Assembly (NCBI GenBank): GCA_949361645.1
Contig: OX442416.1
Coordinates: 5,308,629 to 5,372,628, forward strand
Reading direction: 5' to 3'
DNA from: Spongilla lacustris
Lineage: Eukaryota > Porifera > Demospongiae > Spongillida > Spongillidae
Length of the DNA: 64,000 bases
The notes below the pieces were generated by a model. It was not told the origin of the DNA. It did not search any database and was given only the letters and a program-made list of their open reading frames with translations. The number at the start of each line of letters is the position of its first letter. The first letter of the stretch is position 1. The position numbers and the translations under genes are program-made. Below are positions 44,142 through 55,201 of the stretch, one piece after another.

Positions 44142-45118
44142 TGGAGTTAATTTTTAATAACTGTACAATAAACCCAATTTGTGTGAAAAAGATGGCAGTT
44201 CTCTAGGCTATTGTCGTTTTTGAATTATTTTGAACAAACGGTAAGTGGTGCATTGCTATTTAAAGTATGTATAGGTATAGGAATCACTGAAGTTTGATCG
44301 AACCACACAGCGAGACCCATTACTATATCCTAGAAAGTGCAGTGAACGCGTGAGCGTGGTCGGGTAAAGTTGGGTCACGTCGAATTAAAACAACTGAAGG
44401 TTTATACGGACCTAAAACACCCTAGTGATTTAGTTTGGGTCTCCCGCTACTTTAAAATGTGTTTGTCATCATTGCACCACTTAAAATGGCCGAGATATTT
44501 TTCAAACCACACCAGAATTCCTTATACGAAGTTCCACTCTACTGACAAAGAGAGCATATCTCACGTGGCACAACACATCAAGTATGATAAATCCACTGGG
44601 TTCGAGCAAGGGTTCGAACTACTTCAAGTAGACAACATATTGTGTGCATGCATAATTTCTGAATGTTTGGTCCATACTCTAGCACGCAGAAGTCCCTATC
44701 AGCATGTGTTGCATTATTTATTTATCAACTAATTGACTTTTGAATCCATGCACATATACGTGGGCATACCGCAGTAGTATCATGTGCCACACCCTCTTGG
44801 CATGCTGTATTATAAATGTAGACTTTCATTACTTTATTATTTAAAAATTTAATTAAATCTGTTACATGTGCACGTGAGCAAGTTTCGTCAGTAGACGTCA
44901 TGAATTATTAAAAAGTATTACAGATGATTTTATAGTATCTTGCGTCATCTTTTAAATACATATATGAATAAATTGAAATTAATTTATTTGTCTTGATTTT
45001 AGTAAAAGGGTGCTTAATGTTTATTTCATGAAAAATGCAAATTATAATTAAATCAATTTTTAGAGTATATTAAACATATTTGAAATTCAAAGTGGGAAAA
45101 AAAACCCGGATGACCCCG
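44142..45118. other. No confident gene
   Basis: Probable 5' flank of the small minus-strand gene, then AT-rich sequence. A 120-codon plus frame at 44370-44732 has no recognisable motif. Confidence 0.35.
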
Positions 45119-45119
45119 T

Positions 45120-45518
45120 ATGTATGGGCCATTTCTGAATATGCGAATTTCTGCTACTGTAAGTGAGGAAGTAGATGAGCTAGTGGAAGTGACCCAAGGT
45201 AGCGCACCCAACCAAATGCTACTGGTAGTAGGGCCCGCCACACTACTTCTAACCATTATCTTTGGCACACTTAAAAAGGTGCGGGGTTATAATTTATACT
45301 TATTAATTCATCCAATAGGGGTAAAATCACCACGTGGTACAAGCTATAATCATAGCAGAACATGTCAACTGAACAAGCAATTGTATTTTCTCGCTGGATA
45401 TAATGGAAGGAGTACTAATGCGGGATACAAGTGCTGTTTGATTTGTGGGTTTGATATTCGTGTTCCAATCGCCGCTCATTTTACCTCACACCAACTGTAC
45501 CCATTCTCATATTGGTAG
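45120..45518 (+). other. Coding-like segment related to 51373-51450
   Basis: An open frame of 132 codons contains a hydrophobic stretch (LLVVGPATLLLTIIFGTL). Its part around accacgtg..ctgaacaagcaattg..atggaagg is clearly similar to 51368-51450 (accacgtg..ctgaaccagcagttg..atggaagg). Both lie next to tracts of the same unknown repeat type. It may be a fragment of a multicopy element. It abuts the truncated end of WDR37-like copy B at 45519. Confidence 0.35.
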
Positions 45519-46321
45519 AGAGAAATCCTGCATCCTGGGGAGGAGGGGTGGTAGTCATGGCAATCATATACATACCCCACCCTCTCCCAGGACGTGCTCA
45601 CCTGTTAACCCCGCAGTCCAGTCGTATGGAGTCTGTAAGTGACCTCATCTATTTGAGGTCCCATATCCACGTAACCAAGGGACAAAGGTAAGGGAGAAAA
45701 GAAATGGTTAATTAAATTAACTCCTCCTAATCCCAATAACAACCATTTGATTCACCATTCATAACATTTCAATAACTCATAAATGAATGTTTGCTGCTTT
45801 TACAATCATTAAATCATGAACGTGCAATAAGTATGCATGATGTCGTGGGAGCTTGACTTTATAGGGGAGGTCGAAATTATTAACATTCTGGATGAAAATT
45901 AGATGCCTCCGCACACACACAGCACACCATCTCCACACCCACCTTCACAGTAGGGTCATCTGATCCACTGATGACATTGTCCTTCTGACTGAACACAGCT
46001 GCATTGACAGCCTTGGAGTGACCTTGAAACTGTACATTCACTGAGTGGATGGGTGGAGTCCTGAAGTCCCACAGCCTGAAGGTGGTATCCAGCGATGATG
46101 TCACCAGTAGCTGCTCGGTGGGGTGTGCACAGACGTGAGTCAGTTCCTGGTCATGGCCTGAGGAAGAGGGACATTCACTATACAGGTGGGTGTGGTCTCA
46201 GCTTACCCACCAGGGAGTGGATCATCTGTCCCTTCTCAGTCACAAAGACGTGCAGAGCAATCCGAGGAGGCTGTGACCAGCTGCTGTGCATTGGGCAATC
46301 AATCACAGCTTATCACAGGTG

Positions 46322-46358
<37 letters not shown>

Positions 46359-47405
46359 CAGAAGCTCCATAAGTGCAGGTTCAGGGGCCCTTGTGGTCAC
46401 TCAATGTAACAATGGGAGTCTTTATGAAGAGGGAGGGAGGGAGGGAGGGAGGGAGGGAGGAAGTGTGTGTACACAACAGTTATCTTTCATCACCACAGGA
46501 TGCAAACACTCCACACCTTCCTCTATTGCAGGGTCCTCTTGCTGCCCATCTGACAAACATCTCTCCTCCCCAGAGGAGTCCCGTCTTTGAGGGTAGGGGT
46601 TAGGAGTGGAGGGGAGGGGTGAGAAGGGTAGTGAGAATAAGTCAACTTCCTTCCCACTTTCATGCCACACATGCATATACATGATTCAAGATGATATGTC
46701 AAGTCATGATATACATCATCTTGTGTATAAAACTTTGAACACCGAACTATTTTTCCAAACTATGGAAACACACAGAACACAACACGTACCATTATCAGCA
46801 AGATTAGGTTGCCGTGGTAGCACAGACATGGGAGGCAGGTACCTCCACATGTGCTCAAGGCAGTCACCTGACACGGTGCAGGCCAATGCCTCCTTCTGGT
46901 GGAAGGAGATGCACCACTGTGGCCGGTGTACTAAAGGAATGGGGACCTGTTTCAGGGTCCCATATCAGAGCTGTGCCCATCTGTGAGGGGGCGAGAGGGA
47001 TCACATGCTCCATCACTGAACATATACTTTAATATAGTTAGGGTCTGAGTAAGTGAGGATCAAGAGCCTACCATGGTGGGAGGATGCATGTGGTCATGTC
47101 GTTAGAACACACTTTCTAACATACCACATCAAATGATGTTCCATGCACCTTCACACTAATACAACCTTGTACGCAAGCACACACACCATGTACACTTTCT
47201 CACATGCACAAACACTCACAAGTCTTGAACATCTTGGACTGCAGACCGTATTGGATGACAGTATAAGGGTAGGGGTCCGCCATAGGATGAGAGGCGGGGC
47301 CGTGGGGGGGTCATTACGGGTGGTGGGCTCCCCAGGTATCCTCTCTAGGACCCTCTCTGCTAGAAGTGTGTTCAGCCTGTCTGTTAGGACCTCCACCTTC
47401 CCCAC
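45519..47405 (-). pseudogene. WDR37-like WD40 gene, copy B (broken)
   Basis: Same strand and exon order as copy A. 47405 to about 47320: EVLTDRLNTLLAERVLERI, matching the N-terminal coiled coil. About 46985-46800: first WD unit with FHQKEALACTVSGD. About 46600-46500: acidic linker with SGEERCLSDGQQED. About 46420-46360: TPIVTLSDHKGP. About 46305-46210: QQLVTASSDCSARL. 46162-45943: GHDQELTH.. and [19 protein letters not shown]. About 45664-45603: WDLK*MRSLTDSIRLDCG. Private lesions: one-base gain and loss in the first WD exon, two-base loss giving TGA after SARLCD, TAG after WDLK, lost acceptor before that exon (acgtgg instead of ..cacag). It is truncated at 45519 inside the next exon. Lesions at SPFL-TAG, after GHSG and at HKGP-TGA are shared with copy A. 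Confidence 0.85.
46322..46358 (+). repeat. TG microsatellite (copy B counterpart)
   Basis: About 18 TG units at the position of the 97-bp TG run in copy A. A GGGA repeat follows at 46432-46460. Confidence 0.95.
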
Positions 47406-47479
47406 CGCTGTGTGAATGGGAGGGATGGGGAGGAGTGGGAGGGAAAGGAGAGGAGTCGGGGTGCGGATGAGGTTGGTAT

Positions 47480-48660
47480 GGAGATTGGCGCGGCTTGTGC
47501 AGACTTAATTGCCTGCAGGTTTACTGGCTTGCACATTGTGCATACGAAAAATGGCCAATAGAACTACAAGTGGTGTACACATAGTGGTACCAGGACACAA
47601 CAGATATTGATATATATATTGTTTTAGTTATCACACTATAAAGTAAGGTCACTAACCCCATGGCTAACGTCCCTCCCATAAAATCGTGGATAAAATCATA
47701 GATATAACACATAGGGATTGGAAACGGTCTATCTAAATGTATGGCGTGACGTCACATCCGCGTTACAGGCTCGTTTCGCGAAATCATTATAGAGACAAAA
47801 CCTGCCAGTACTGTCAGCGCCACAGTAGCTTTCCCTTGGACAGATAAATGTTGTTGCGAGGTAAAAGGAGGATATGTGTTCAGAGAGATATTTATAGATA
47901 CAAAAGAAAAGCGATACGAGCAAGATTTATCACTATATTGGCCCAATCATTGCGCGACCCAACTAGTTGTACCCTTGGTAGTCGTGTATCCTTACATATA
48001 TGAAAGCACGAGCCCTCGTTGCGTTCTAATTTTGTCCCTGCATGCCCTCATCCAAACTGATCTGGAACTCTTTGTACCTAACACAAGATACTGATGGGTA
48101 CTCGTACCCGCCACATATCTATTGACTGTTGTACCTGTTTTGAACGTAGTTTACACACTTGCTCCAAACCTGAATTGTCCTAAATACGATGAAGTGATTA
48201 AACTGTGCCTTGGCGTTTGTTCCACATACTTATGATATACCCTTATGGAGATATAAAGCTTTTTGTACGCATCCTTCGAATGAATTTGTGACAAAAGTAA
48301 CATATAACCCTGCTTCCCAGTCCCTTCGCATGCCTTCAGAAACTCGGATAGAACAGATTGGTACACTGTATTTGTCCATAACGCTACGTATAGGGCTTAA
48401 AACACAAATTTTAAGTCTTGGTCTGGAATCTCAGTCAACAACGCCATGCTCAATTGTATTCATTTACTGCTCAATTTTATTCATTTACTGCTATTCCGCC
48501 GTTACGGGGTTACATCCGAAACGAGCCTATTACCATTGAGAGCCTGGTGTTGCCAATCCCCATGTGTTATATCTATGATAAAATTGAGTTACGCGGCTAA
48601 CACTACGCCTAATAATACAATATGTTATTACACTGCAAGCATTGGGCATGCATTTGTACT
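47480..48660. other. Unassigned region with diverged inverted repeats
   Basis: About 47680-47790 (atagatataacacatagggattgg.., aggctcgtttcgcg) is matched in inverse orientation by 48512-48575 (gaaacgagcct.., ccaatccccatgtgttatatctat). A short tandem (ttcatttactgctcaatttta) lies at 48457-48495. Frames up to about 100 codons show no recognisable domain. Confidence 0.5.
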
Positions 48661-48672
48661 TATACCGTCAAG

Positions 48673-48747
48673 CAGGGCCGGTGAGAGCCGTAGTGAGGCC
48701 CGGGGTAACATATCATTTGAGGGCCCCATAGGCCCTGAAAATACGAG

Positions 48748-48782
<35 letters not shown>

Positions 48783-48881
48783 TCCCCCTTGAGATTGGCC
48801 TGCCGGGCCCCTATTATACCTTGGGGCCCGGGGTAAGTAACCCCCCCCCCCCCCCCCCCCCCCCCCCTCTCACCGGCCCTG
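48673..48881. mobile_element. hAT-type MITE with perfect 8-bp target duplication
   Basis: Ends CAGGGCCGGTGAGAG and CTCTCACCGGCCCTG are perfect inverted repeats of 15 bp. The 8-bp duplication CCGTCAAG flanks both sides (48665-48672 and 48882-48889), diagnostic of hAT-class insertion. The interior has a poly-G run of about 30 and a poly-C run of about 27 that can pair, so the 209-bp element can fold almost completely. Confidence 0.93.
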
Positions 48882-49511
48882 CCGTCAAGTAACACGTCAC
48901 CGTCAGGCATCCAAGATTTTATTCCAAAATAAAAACTTCACACGGTTTTCAAAGAGTTAAACAAATTTCTTTGAGCGCGCATTACACAACGAAAAGTTTT
49001 CACGTCGGTACAGGCCCGTATATTATTTCATGTTGGTACATTATTGTAATACAACTTGGTACGGGGTCGGGAGGAATGACATATAGGTACAATGCAGTTT
49101 GTACAGTCAGGTACGATATGTAATTACAGTCTGATAATACTTGTTTACATCCTGTACCATTATACGATGACACACTGCTCCCATCTGTTGACAAGTATGG
49201 ACCAACTTGTACGGCACGTGACGTTGTACGTGCAATGGCCACAAATATTAAGAATGTAATGGCTGCAATACACTATAATCATTCAGCGATGTGAAACACT
49301 GAGATTTAGTAAGTTATTGACTGGTTTCGCCATCACGGCTTGTAATTGTTGAGACTACACGATCCAAATGCTCACGCGCTTCAATCAAAATCGGAAAAAT
49401 TTGGAAATTTCCGGTCACACAACAAGAAAATGGAAGGCGGCAAGGTGTGTTTTGGAACAGGGTGCTTGCCTAAAGCCAGTTGTTGGAAACCGTTTCAATG
49501 TTTGTTTTTAG

Positions 49512-51936
49512 TGACACATGTCAGAAAGGCTTTGACAAACAGTACAGACTGGATCGGCATTTTGAAAGTGCTACGCATCGATCTCTGGCGGAAAGCTTGG
49601 CAATCGTGGCACAACAGTTAAGCGTCGAATCCCCTATTGAGGTATTTAAGTGAATCTATTGTACAAAGTTTACACACTTATTTGTTCACATATAGGATGC
49701 CCTTGTACCCGATGATGATGTTACCGTAGAGCGTCTAGAAATGGCCATTTCTCCACATCATTCCATAGAGACAGAGGACTGTCAGACAGATGTACAGTTG
49801 TTTGTGTGTGTGTTAGTGTTTTGTGTATTTCAGTGTTTGTGTGTATGTACACTGTTTTTGTGTTGTGTGTGCATGTGTGTGTGCATGTGTGTGTATGTAC
49901 AATGTTTTTGTGTTGTGTGTGTATGTACAATGTTTTTGTGTTGTGTGTGCATGTGTGTGTGCATGTGTGTGTATGTACAATGTTTTTGTGTTGTGTGTGC
50001 ATGTGTGTGTATGTACAATGTTTTTGTGTTGTGTGTGCATGTGTGTGTGTTTGTGTATATATGTGTGTTGTGTTTATGTTTATGTTGGTGTGAGTCTTTT
50101 AACTCTTCTGTGCGTCTAGACACAAAACATCTATGGGAAAAAGCAAGCTCCTAGTCGTGATATTGCTAACCACTTTGCTATTGTAAAACATCTGCGCTAC
50201 ATTTGTGGCGGAGGACTGTTTAACAGCAATGAAAGGTTAGACATCTGATATTTGTATCCATTCATTCAACTCCAGCTTTACACAGATGCAGTAAAGGTGT
50301 TAATGACCTTTATGATACACATGAAGTACAAGGTTTTTTAAAACTCCGTTCCAAGCAAGGTTTTGAATGCAGACAGAGATATTTATAAACCTGGAACAGC
50401 ACGTATGGTGAGTTGTAAGCTATATGTATTGGATAGATTTTATGTGTCTATGATATTTTTATAGGCAACATCCTACAATGGGAAACTAAGCCTTCTCAAG
50501 GTCCATGCTACTGTAATTGATGGGACTATTGAAGAACTGCAACAGCTCAAGACTTCCTATAGTGTCATCACACACATGGGCAGTATGGATGACAACGTAC
50601 AAGAGCACAGAGCGGTCATCTCCAACTGTTCCGAGCTTGTTCGTTCGGGAGATTATGTTAAATTGCACCCTACATTCTGTGAGGTAAAAATATTCTTTTT
50701 GTTATGATTTCATCTCTTATCCCAGTTCAAATATGGTCAGCTACTGACAACAATCCAACTTAAGTCGGGTTGTACCCTTTGCCTGGTACAAGGTTTCTTG
50801 GCACTGCAGCTACCTAAGGGACAGCCACTCTTGAGTGAGTATGAATGTCCACTTTTCACCCTATCATGCTATTTTCTGTGGACAGCACAAGGATTCAGAA
50901 GGCAATTTCAATGGTCCGTGAATGTGGAAACCACTGTACATTTGAAACGGCTGTAATTCTGAACACTGTAGAACAGGAGCAAGTGGCAGATACCAAGGGT
51001 GTGTTTGTACATGACTGGACACAGCTGCTCTATTGCCTGAATGTGTATTGTATTCTTTAAAAGTTTATAACAACAGTCGCAATGAACTTTGTCATTGAAT
51101 TAGAGTTACGGTATATTAAGTCCATATAAGGATTTCATCTGCTTGTGTACAGGTTGTTTACGGTCCTGTTGCAGGTTGTTACTGGGTCGCTACAAGTTGT
51201 TAGCTACAGCATATATCAGGGTTGGTACCTTTCTGGCGTGTACCGAGTAGTTTTACACTGATCGTGTCGAGCCTGTAAACATCCTGTTGCAGGCTGTATA
51301 CAACCCTGTACCGAGATCAAACTTATCGTTGTGTAATTTGTCACCTCCAATACTAGTAGTAGGGCCTACCACGTGTGCGTCACAGGCTATTACAAGTGCA
51401 GGTCGTGTCTTCTGAACCAGCAGTTGTTCTTCTCGTTGTATATCATGGAAGGAGGTGGGTTCGATATTGACGGTCTAATTCGCGCACAACAACTGCAGCC
51501 TGTGAACCTGATCAACCGCCTTTATGATTTATGTATTGAACTGTGTTCAAATACAGCTCGTACGCAGGCGTACGTACACCCTTTGGGTTGCATGGCATAC
51601 GCGCAAGACTACTAGCTAACATATGGTGATCGACACGTACACCTTAGTAATGAGCATTTTAGTGCAACAAGAAGTACACGTGACTCTCTCTTATGGCCAT
51701 TTTACAGAAGCTATGTTTAATGGCGAAATGATGGAGCAGAAGGAGCTCGTACCAATGGAGCAGGGAAAGGGGGAAGGTGATGATGAACTGAAGCATTGGA
51801 AGCTGACAAAAGAACCACACCCTGGTACATAACCACCAAGAAGGTATTTTTGAATATATGTTTATTTCCCTACAGCTACCACCACCAAACCTGAACTACC
51901 TCCAACAGTCATTTTGCTGTCTGGAGATACCACAAG
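49512..51936 (+). CDS. Multi-exon gene with N-terminal C2H2 finger, family unknown
   Basis: Nine exons, phases compatible through all but one join: 49512-49641 (DTCQKGFDKQYRLDRHFESA..H, a C2H2 finger whose first Cys would be completed by the previous exon), 49696-49791, 50120-50235 (KHLRYICGGGLFNSNE), 50286-50407 (SKGVNDLYDTHEVQGFLK .. DIYKPGTARM), 50465-50683 (ATSYNGKLSLLKVHATVIDG.., ISNCSELVRSGDYVKLHP), 50726-50838 (LKSGCTLCLVQGFLALQLP), 50886-50998 (KAISMVRECGNHCTFETAVI), 51708-51824 and 51876-51936. Acceptors and donors are good, except a GTATGA donor preferred over GTGAGT at 50834 because it keeps frame. Exon 50286-50407 needs a one-base shift near 50370 to stay open, so the gene may be newly broken or the base miscalled. 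5' exon(s) and the 3' end are not identified. Not recognised as a known domain beyond the finger; it may be a taxon-specific or element-derived gene. Confidence 0.65.
49805..50090 (+). repeat. TG-rich minisatellite in an intron
   Basis: Repeats of gtgtatgtacaatgtttttg plus tgttgtgtgtgcatgtgtg, unit about 36-48 bp, at least four copies, between exons at 49791 and 50120. Frames across it are artefacts. Confidence 0.92.
51060..51330. repeat. Degenerate repeats with ctgttgcaggttgt words
   Basis: The words tgtacaggttgtttac, cctgttgcaggttgtta and cctgttgcaggctgtatac recur within the intron before exon 51708. Similar wording (ggtacaatgcagtttgtac) is seen at 49010-49240. Nature unknown. Confidence 0.4.
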
Positions 51937-52257
51937 GTATGAAAGTTGAATACTATTCAGATTGGGGAGTCATAATGATGTGTAGTTGCAGCTCTGACAT
52001 GGTTTGTGTTACCATGCCCTGCATGCAGTAAGGCCACTTACATGTATATGTGCATGGTTCGTTGTATAATGTCAGTGATTGGTTGGATGTCATACTAAAA
52101 GTACCTTAAAAGGTGACCCTTATACTGCATATAATGCCCAGTCACATCGATCAACAAATGATGCCTTAGGTCTGCATACTAATATACTAGGACATGCATA
52201 TAGTTAGTTATAAAATGTCTTGTTATCCATCAAAAATTATCCATTCCACACAGATAC

Positions 52258-52805
52258 TAGTCTGGGGACCAGACCATATATGAGAATATGGGTCTGGTGG
52301 TGTCCCATAGAAGGTTTTGTGCCAGAGGAATGTAATTATCCTGCAGTCCGCAGATCGCTGATTAACGTCATTGCAGCTTACTGTGGGCGTTCCTACATGT
52401 ATATGTATCAGGCTAAGACTTATAGTGGGGATATTACAATCACAATGGAGCCTTGGCTTCCATAGTGGATCAAATAAACACAGTAGTACAAAAAAACACA
52501 TCGATTTCCCTCCCGTCCGCCTGTTGGTAGTGATACAAAGGTGTTGTTTCCAGCTGTGATGCTCTGTATTGCGTCGCGCTGCTCTTTTCGAAGCGTTACA
52601 CTTAGCTTTTTGCTTGTCTGGTCTAAAGCATAATCAAACCTGTCGTCACTGTTAGCCATCGCCATGATCGGAACGCCCACAATACAATAACAATTACGTT
52701 AATTAGCATTCCTGCAGTACTGCCTCATTTTCAGGCACCTGGCACAAACCTTCTATGGGACACCACCAGACCCATATTCTCATATATGGTCTGGTCCCCA
52801 GACTA
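52258..52805. mobile_element. TIR element with 9-bp target duplication carrying a RecQ-like fragment
   Basis: Inverted ends of about 68 bp, TAGTCTGGGGACCAGACC.. to ..GGTCTGGTCCCCAGACTA, nearly perfect. The 9-bp direct repeat CACAGATAC flanks the element at 52249-52257 and 52806-52814, as in Mutator-like elements (8-9 bp duplications). The inner part holds a helicase-like minus-strand frame (next entry) and no transposase. This is the structure of a non-autonomous element that has picked up host sequence (Pack-TIR). Confidence 0.88.
52435..52680 (-). pseudogene. RecQ-helicase-like N-terminal fragment captured in a TIR element
   Basis: The frame starts near MANSDDRFDYALDQTSKKLS and continues with LRKEQRDAIQSITAGNNTFV and SLPTGG, then after a diverged stretch IVIVISPL. 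The order F/LRxxQxxAI..G.(N/D).FVxLPTG..G..IVISPL is that of motifs 0, I and Ia of RecQ-family helicases. The Walker A lysine is gone: PTGGREGN replaces PTGxGKS. Only the first part of a helicase domain is present, so no helicase can be made. Confidence 0.65.
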
Positions 52806-53192
52806 CACAGATACATGTATGTTACCTTTTGCTGCAACTACAAGCCACAAAGTGTTTGTTTAAGGTTAATAGATGGGGGAGGGGGCAACTGTTGTGTACA
52901 GAAACTAAATTTATTCACCACATTTGATGGTCATTTGGAGATGGTTGAAAATTGTGTTTGAACCATGTATTACATCCAATCAGCTTCACTTTGACATGCT
53001 GACTTCTGGCCAAAGAAAATGATTTAGAGTTTGGCAATTTCGGACCAAGCTCTATAAGTCCTGATAATGAGCATGCATCATCAAATGTAAAAAGGATGCT
53101 AAACTGGAATAAATTTATTTTCTGTACATAAATGTACCCCCAGGTACTATGTTGGGAACTTGTGCTACTAGGGCCTGCACCGTGTTGGGAAC

Positions 53193-53256
53193 TAGTCTGA
53201 CGTAGCCACACCCTCCGTGCCTCCGTAAAGTGCAAGGGTGTGGCTACGTCAGACTA
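53193..53256. mobile_element. Tiny 64-bp hairpin MITE with 9-bp target duplication
   Basis: The sequence TAGTCTGACGTAGCCACACC to its complement ending CGTCAGACTA forms a stem of about 24 bp with a loop of about 16. The 9-base word GTTGGGAAC stands on both sides (53184-53192, 53257-53265). The TAGTCTG start and 9-bp duplication match the 52258-52805 element. The same flank also has an older local direct repeat (ttgggaacttg.gctactagg), so part of the duplication could predate insertion. Confidence 0.75.
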
Positions 53257-53269
53257 GTTGGGAACTTGG

Positions 53270-53890
53270 GCTACTAGGACCCACAACTGCTTGTGTCAGG
53301 CTACTACTGCTAGGGGTATCTACAAATGCTATTTCGGGGAGTGAGCTTACGTATTTTTCGTAGGCAAATCTCCGCTTCGAATACAGAGAGAGTGATTTTT
53401 TGTTATCATTGCAGCTGGTAAAACTCGAAGATACGAGTATATACGACGCGTATGACTAGAAATCTCTGCCATTGGTTTACAAAACGCCAGACTAAAAATA
53501 CCTTTTAAAGCTTGCGCATGCCTTATTAGGTAAAAAAAAACATACAGGAGGAGTGTCTCTGATATATGCTGAGTCATGCAAACTACATGTATGTGTGGAT
53601 GATTATTACATAACCACTTGTGACCCATGTAAACATTGACAGGTGCCAAAAAAGAGAAAAAAATTGCATCCCGATGTTCAATCATTTGTGGTTCCCAGAG
53701 ATAACTGATACTCAGACTTTTTATTTTTAAAAAACATTATAACAGGGTGTGGCTTTCACTATGTAAAAAAATATGTCGAGTTTCAATCTGCAAGTGGTCT
53801 GAATTCTGTAAACAGTGTGGTAAACACATAATTTTTAACCCTTTACCCTATATCATAAACACATATTATAATTTAGCTGTACAGTGGAGA
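53270..53890. other. No confident gene
   Basis: A 112-codon minus frame (53347-53685) has no recognised motif. Otherwise AT-rich. Confidence 0.35.
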
Positions 53891-53893
53891 ACA

Positions 53894-54609
53894 CAGGGTT
53901 CATTATAATTTTTCTCAAGCGTTAGGACAAATGTCAGACCACACTAGGTATTGGTAGGACATCAGACAAATGTGGTCGGACATGCACAACATAACAGTGA
54001 TAACACTTTCTGATGCGAGTGGGCTTAACAAAACATTTGTAAGCATGTTATACACTGACATACATGTAGTGCTCATAAGTTGATACATGTAACTGTGCAT
54101 TGAAAGCATGCAGCAATAGGCGATAGCATGGCAGTTAGTAGATACACCTTTTGCTATTGCTGAATCGATCAACTCGCAACCGAATCATTGCAGCTTTATG
54201 AATGTCACTTGTTGCGTGTGCAGTTAGATTGCTAACTATTTGGTTTTGTCAAACCGCATTTGTTGGTGTAGTTTTAATCGATCGAATACAGTTGGGCGTA
54301 GCCCAACCTTCGCGTCGGAATACGCTCCTCGTACATGCGACAAACATCGCAATACAAATTAATATACCACCAGGTTTGTTCATTTGTCTAACTCGCAACG
54401 AAGCCAGGCCTGCGTTTGGTGCTCTTTTTCGTACTTTCGTTGCCAATTATCGTACTCTTTGATACGTTGCGTTTACCTACGTTCCGCCATTTTTTCACCA
54501 ATTGAGCATTACGATCGGACATCATATCCGATCATATATCAATTTGATCGGACATTGGGCACAATTGGACTGCCAAATGTCCGATGTCCGACCGTTATAA
54601 TGACCCCTG
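53894..54609. mobile_element. TIR element with CAGGGKTCATTATAA ends
   Basis: Left end cagggttcattataat and right end ttataatgacccctg are inverted. Subterminal words gtcggacat, ggacatcagac and gatcggacat occur in both arms. The 5-bp word GAACA flanks both ends. A partial GTTGGGCGTAGC terminus (as in the 23200-23397 MITE) lies inside at 54291. Non-coding apart from short frames. Confidence 0.75.
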
Positions 54610-55201
54610 GAACATGGTAGTAGGACAAATAATTTTTTCTCATAAACTTTTACTTTCGAATGGAGTATCTCAGTAGCCTTACATATTTATTAAAATCTAA
54701 TTGCACCCATCTGAGCCTATACCACTTGGCCATATAAGCTTGAAAAAGAAATAGGTCACATGACTTCTAAGGCTCGTTAATTAATTATTTAGTGACTCCT
54801 CTCCAAAACAATTTGTTCGTCGGGTTTCTCCACGCACATTGAACGGATCCCAACGAAATTGGGTTTGTAACTAAAGGACCTACGTACGCAAGTTTTCAGT
54901 CTTACGCATCTAACATCGGACTAACCGTTGTGCCGTTATTCACAAAAAGGCGCCATTGTAGGGCCTCAAGTGTTCAGATCGACGATTTCCCATGCGCTTT
55001 TGATAGCTTGCAGGAATTTCAGGTTAAATCGTACGATGGGCATTCTATTGATTTAGCTACGGTATGAGCTCATTGCGATAAAACTACCGTACAAAACATG
55101 TTTTGAAACATCAGTGGCTTGTTAGTGTCGCCATTTCGATTAATTATACTATGAATATAATTTCAAACACTGCGTCGGTCCGGTTATTTCTGGTTATTCC
55201 A
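54610..55201 (+). promoter_or_regulatory. 5' region of the B-box gene
   Basis: Mixed-composition sequence without ORFs directly upstream of the ATG at 55202. No TATA box is obvious. The assignment is positional. Confidence 0.3.

Noticed and set aside
47480..49300. Additional genes among frames of 60-150 codons
   Set aside because: The longest frame (48446-48892) runs through poly-G and poly-C of the hAT MITE. Others lack splice context and known motifs.
49741..50154. Cys-Val-rich frames of 95-137 codons
   Set aside because: They are TG-repeat translations in an intron; only the flanking exons at 49696-49791 and 50120-50235 are coding.
54249..54462. Opposed 65- and 86-codon frames as a gene
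   Set aside because: They lie inside a TIR element containing a MITE terminus, mirror each other on both strands and have no recognisable motif.
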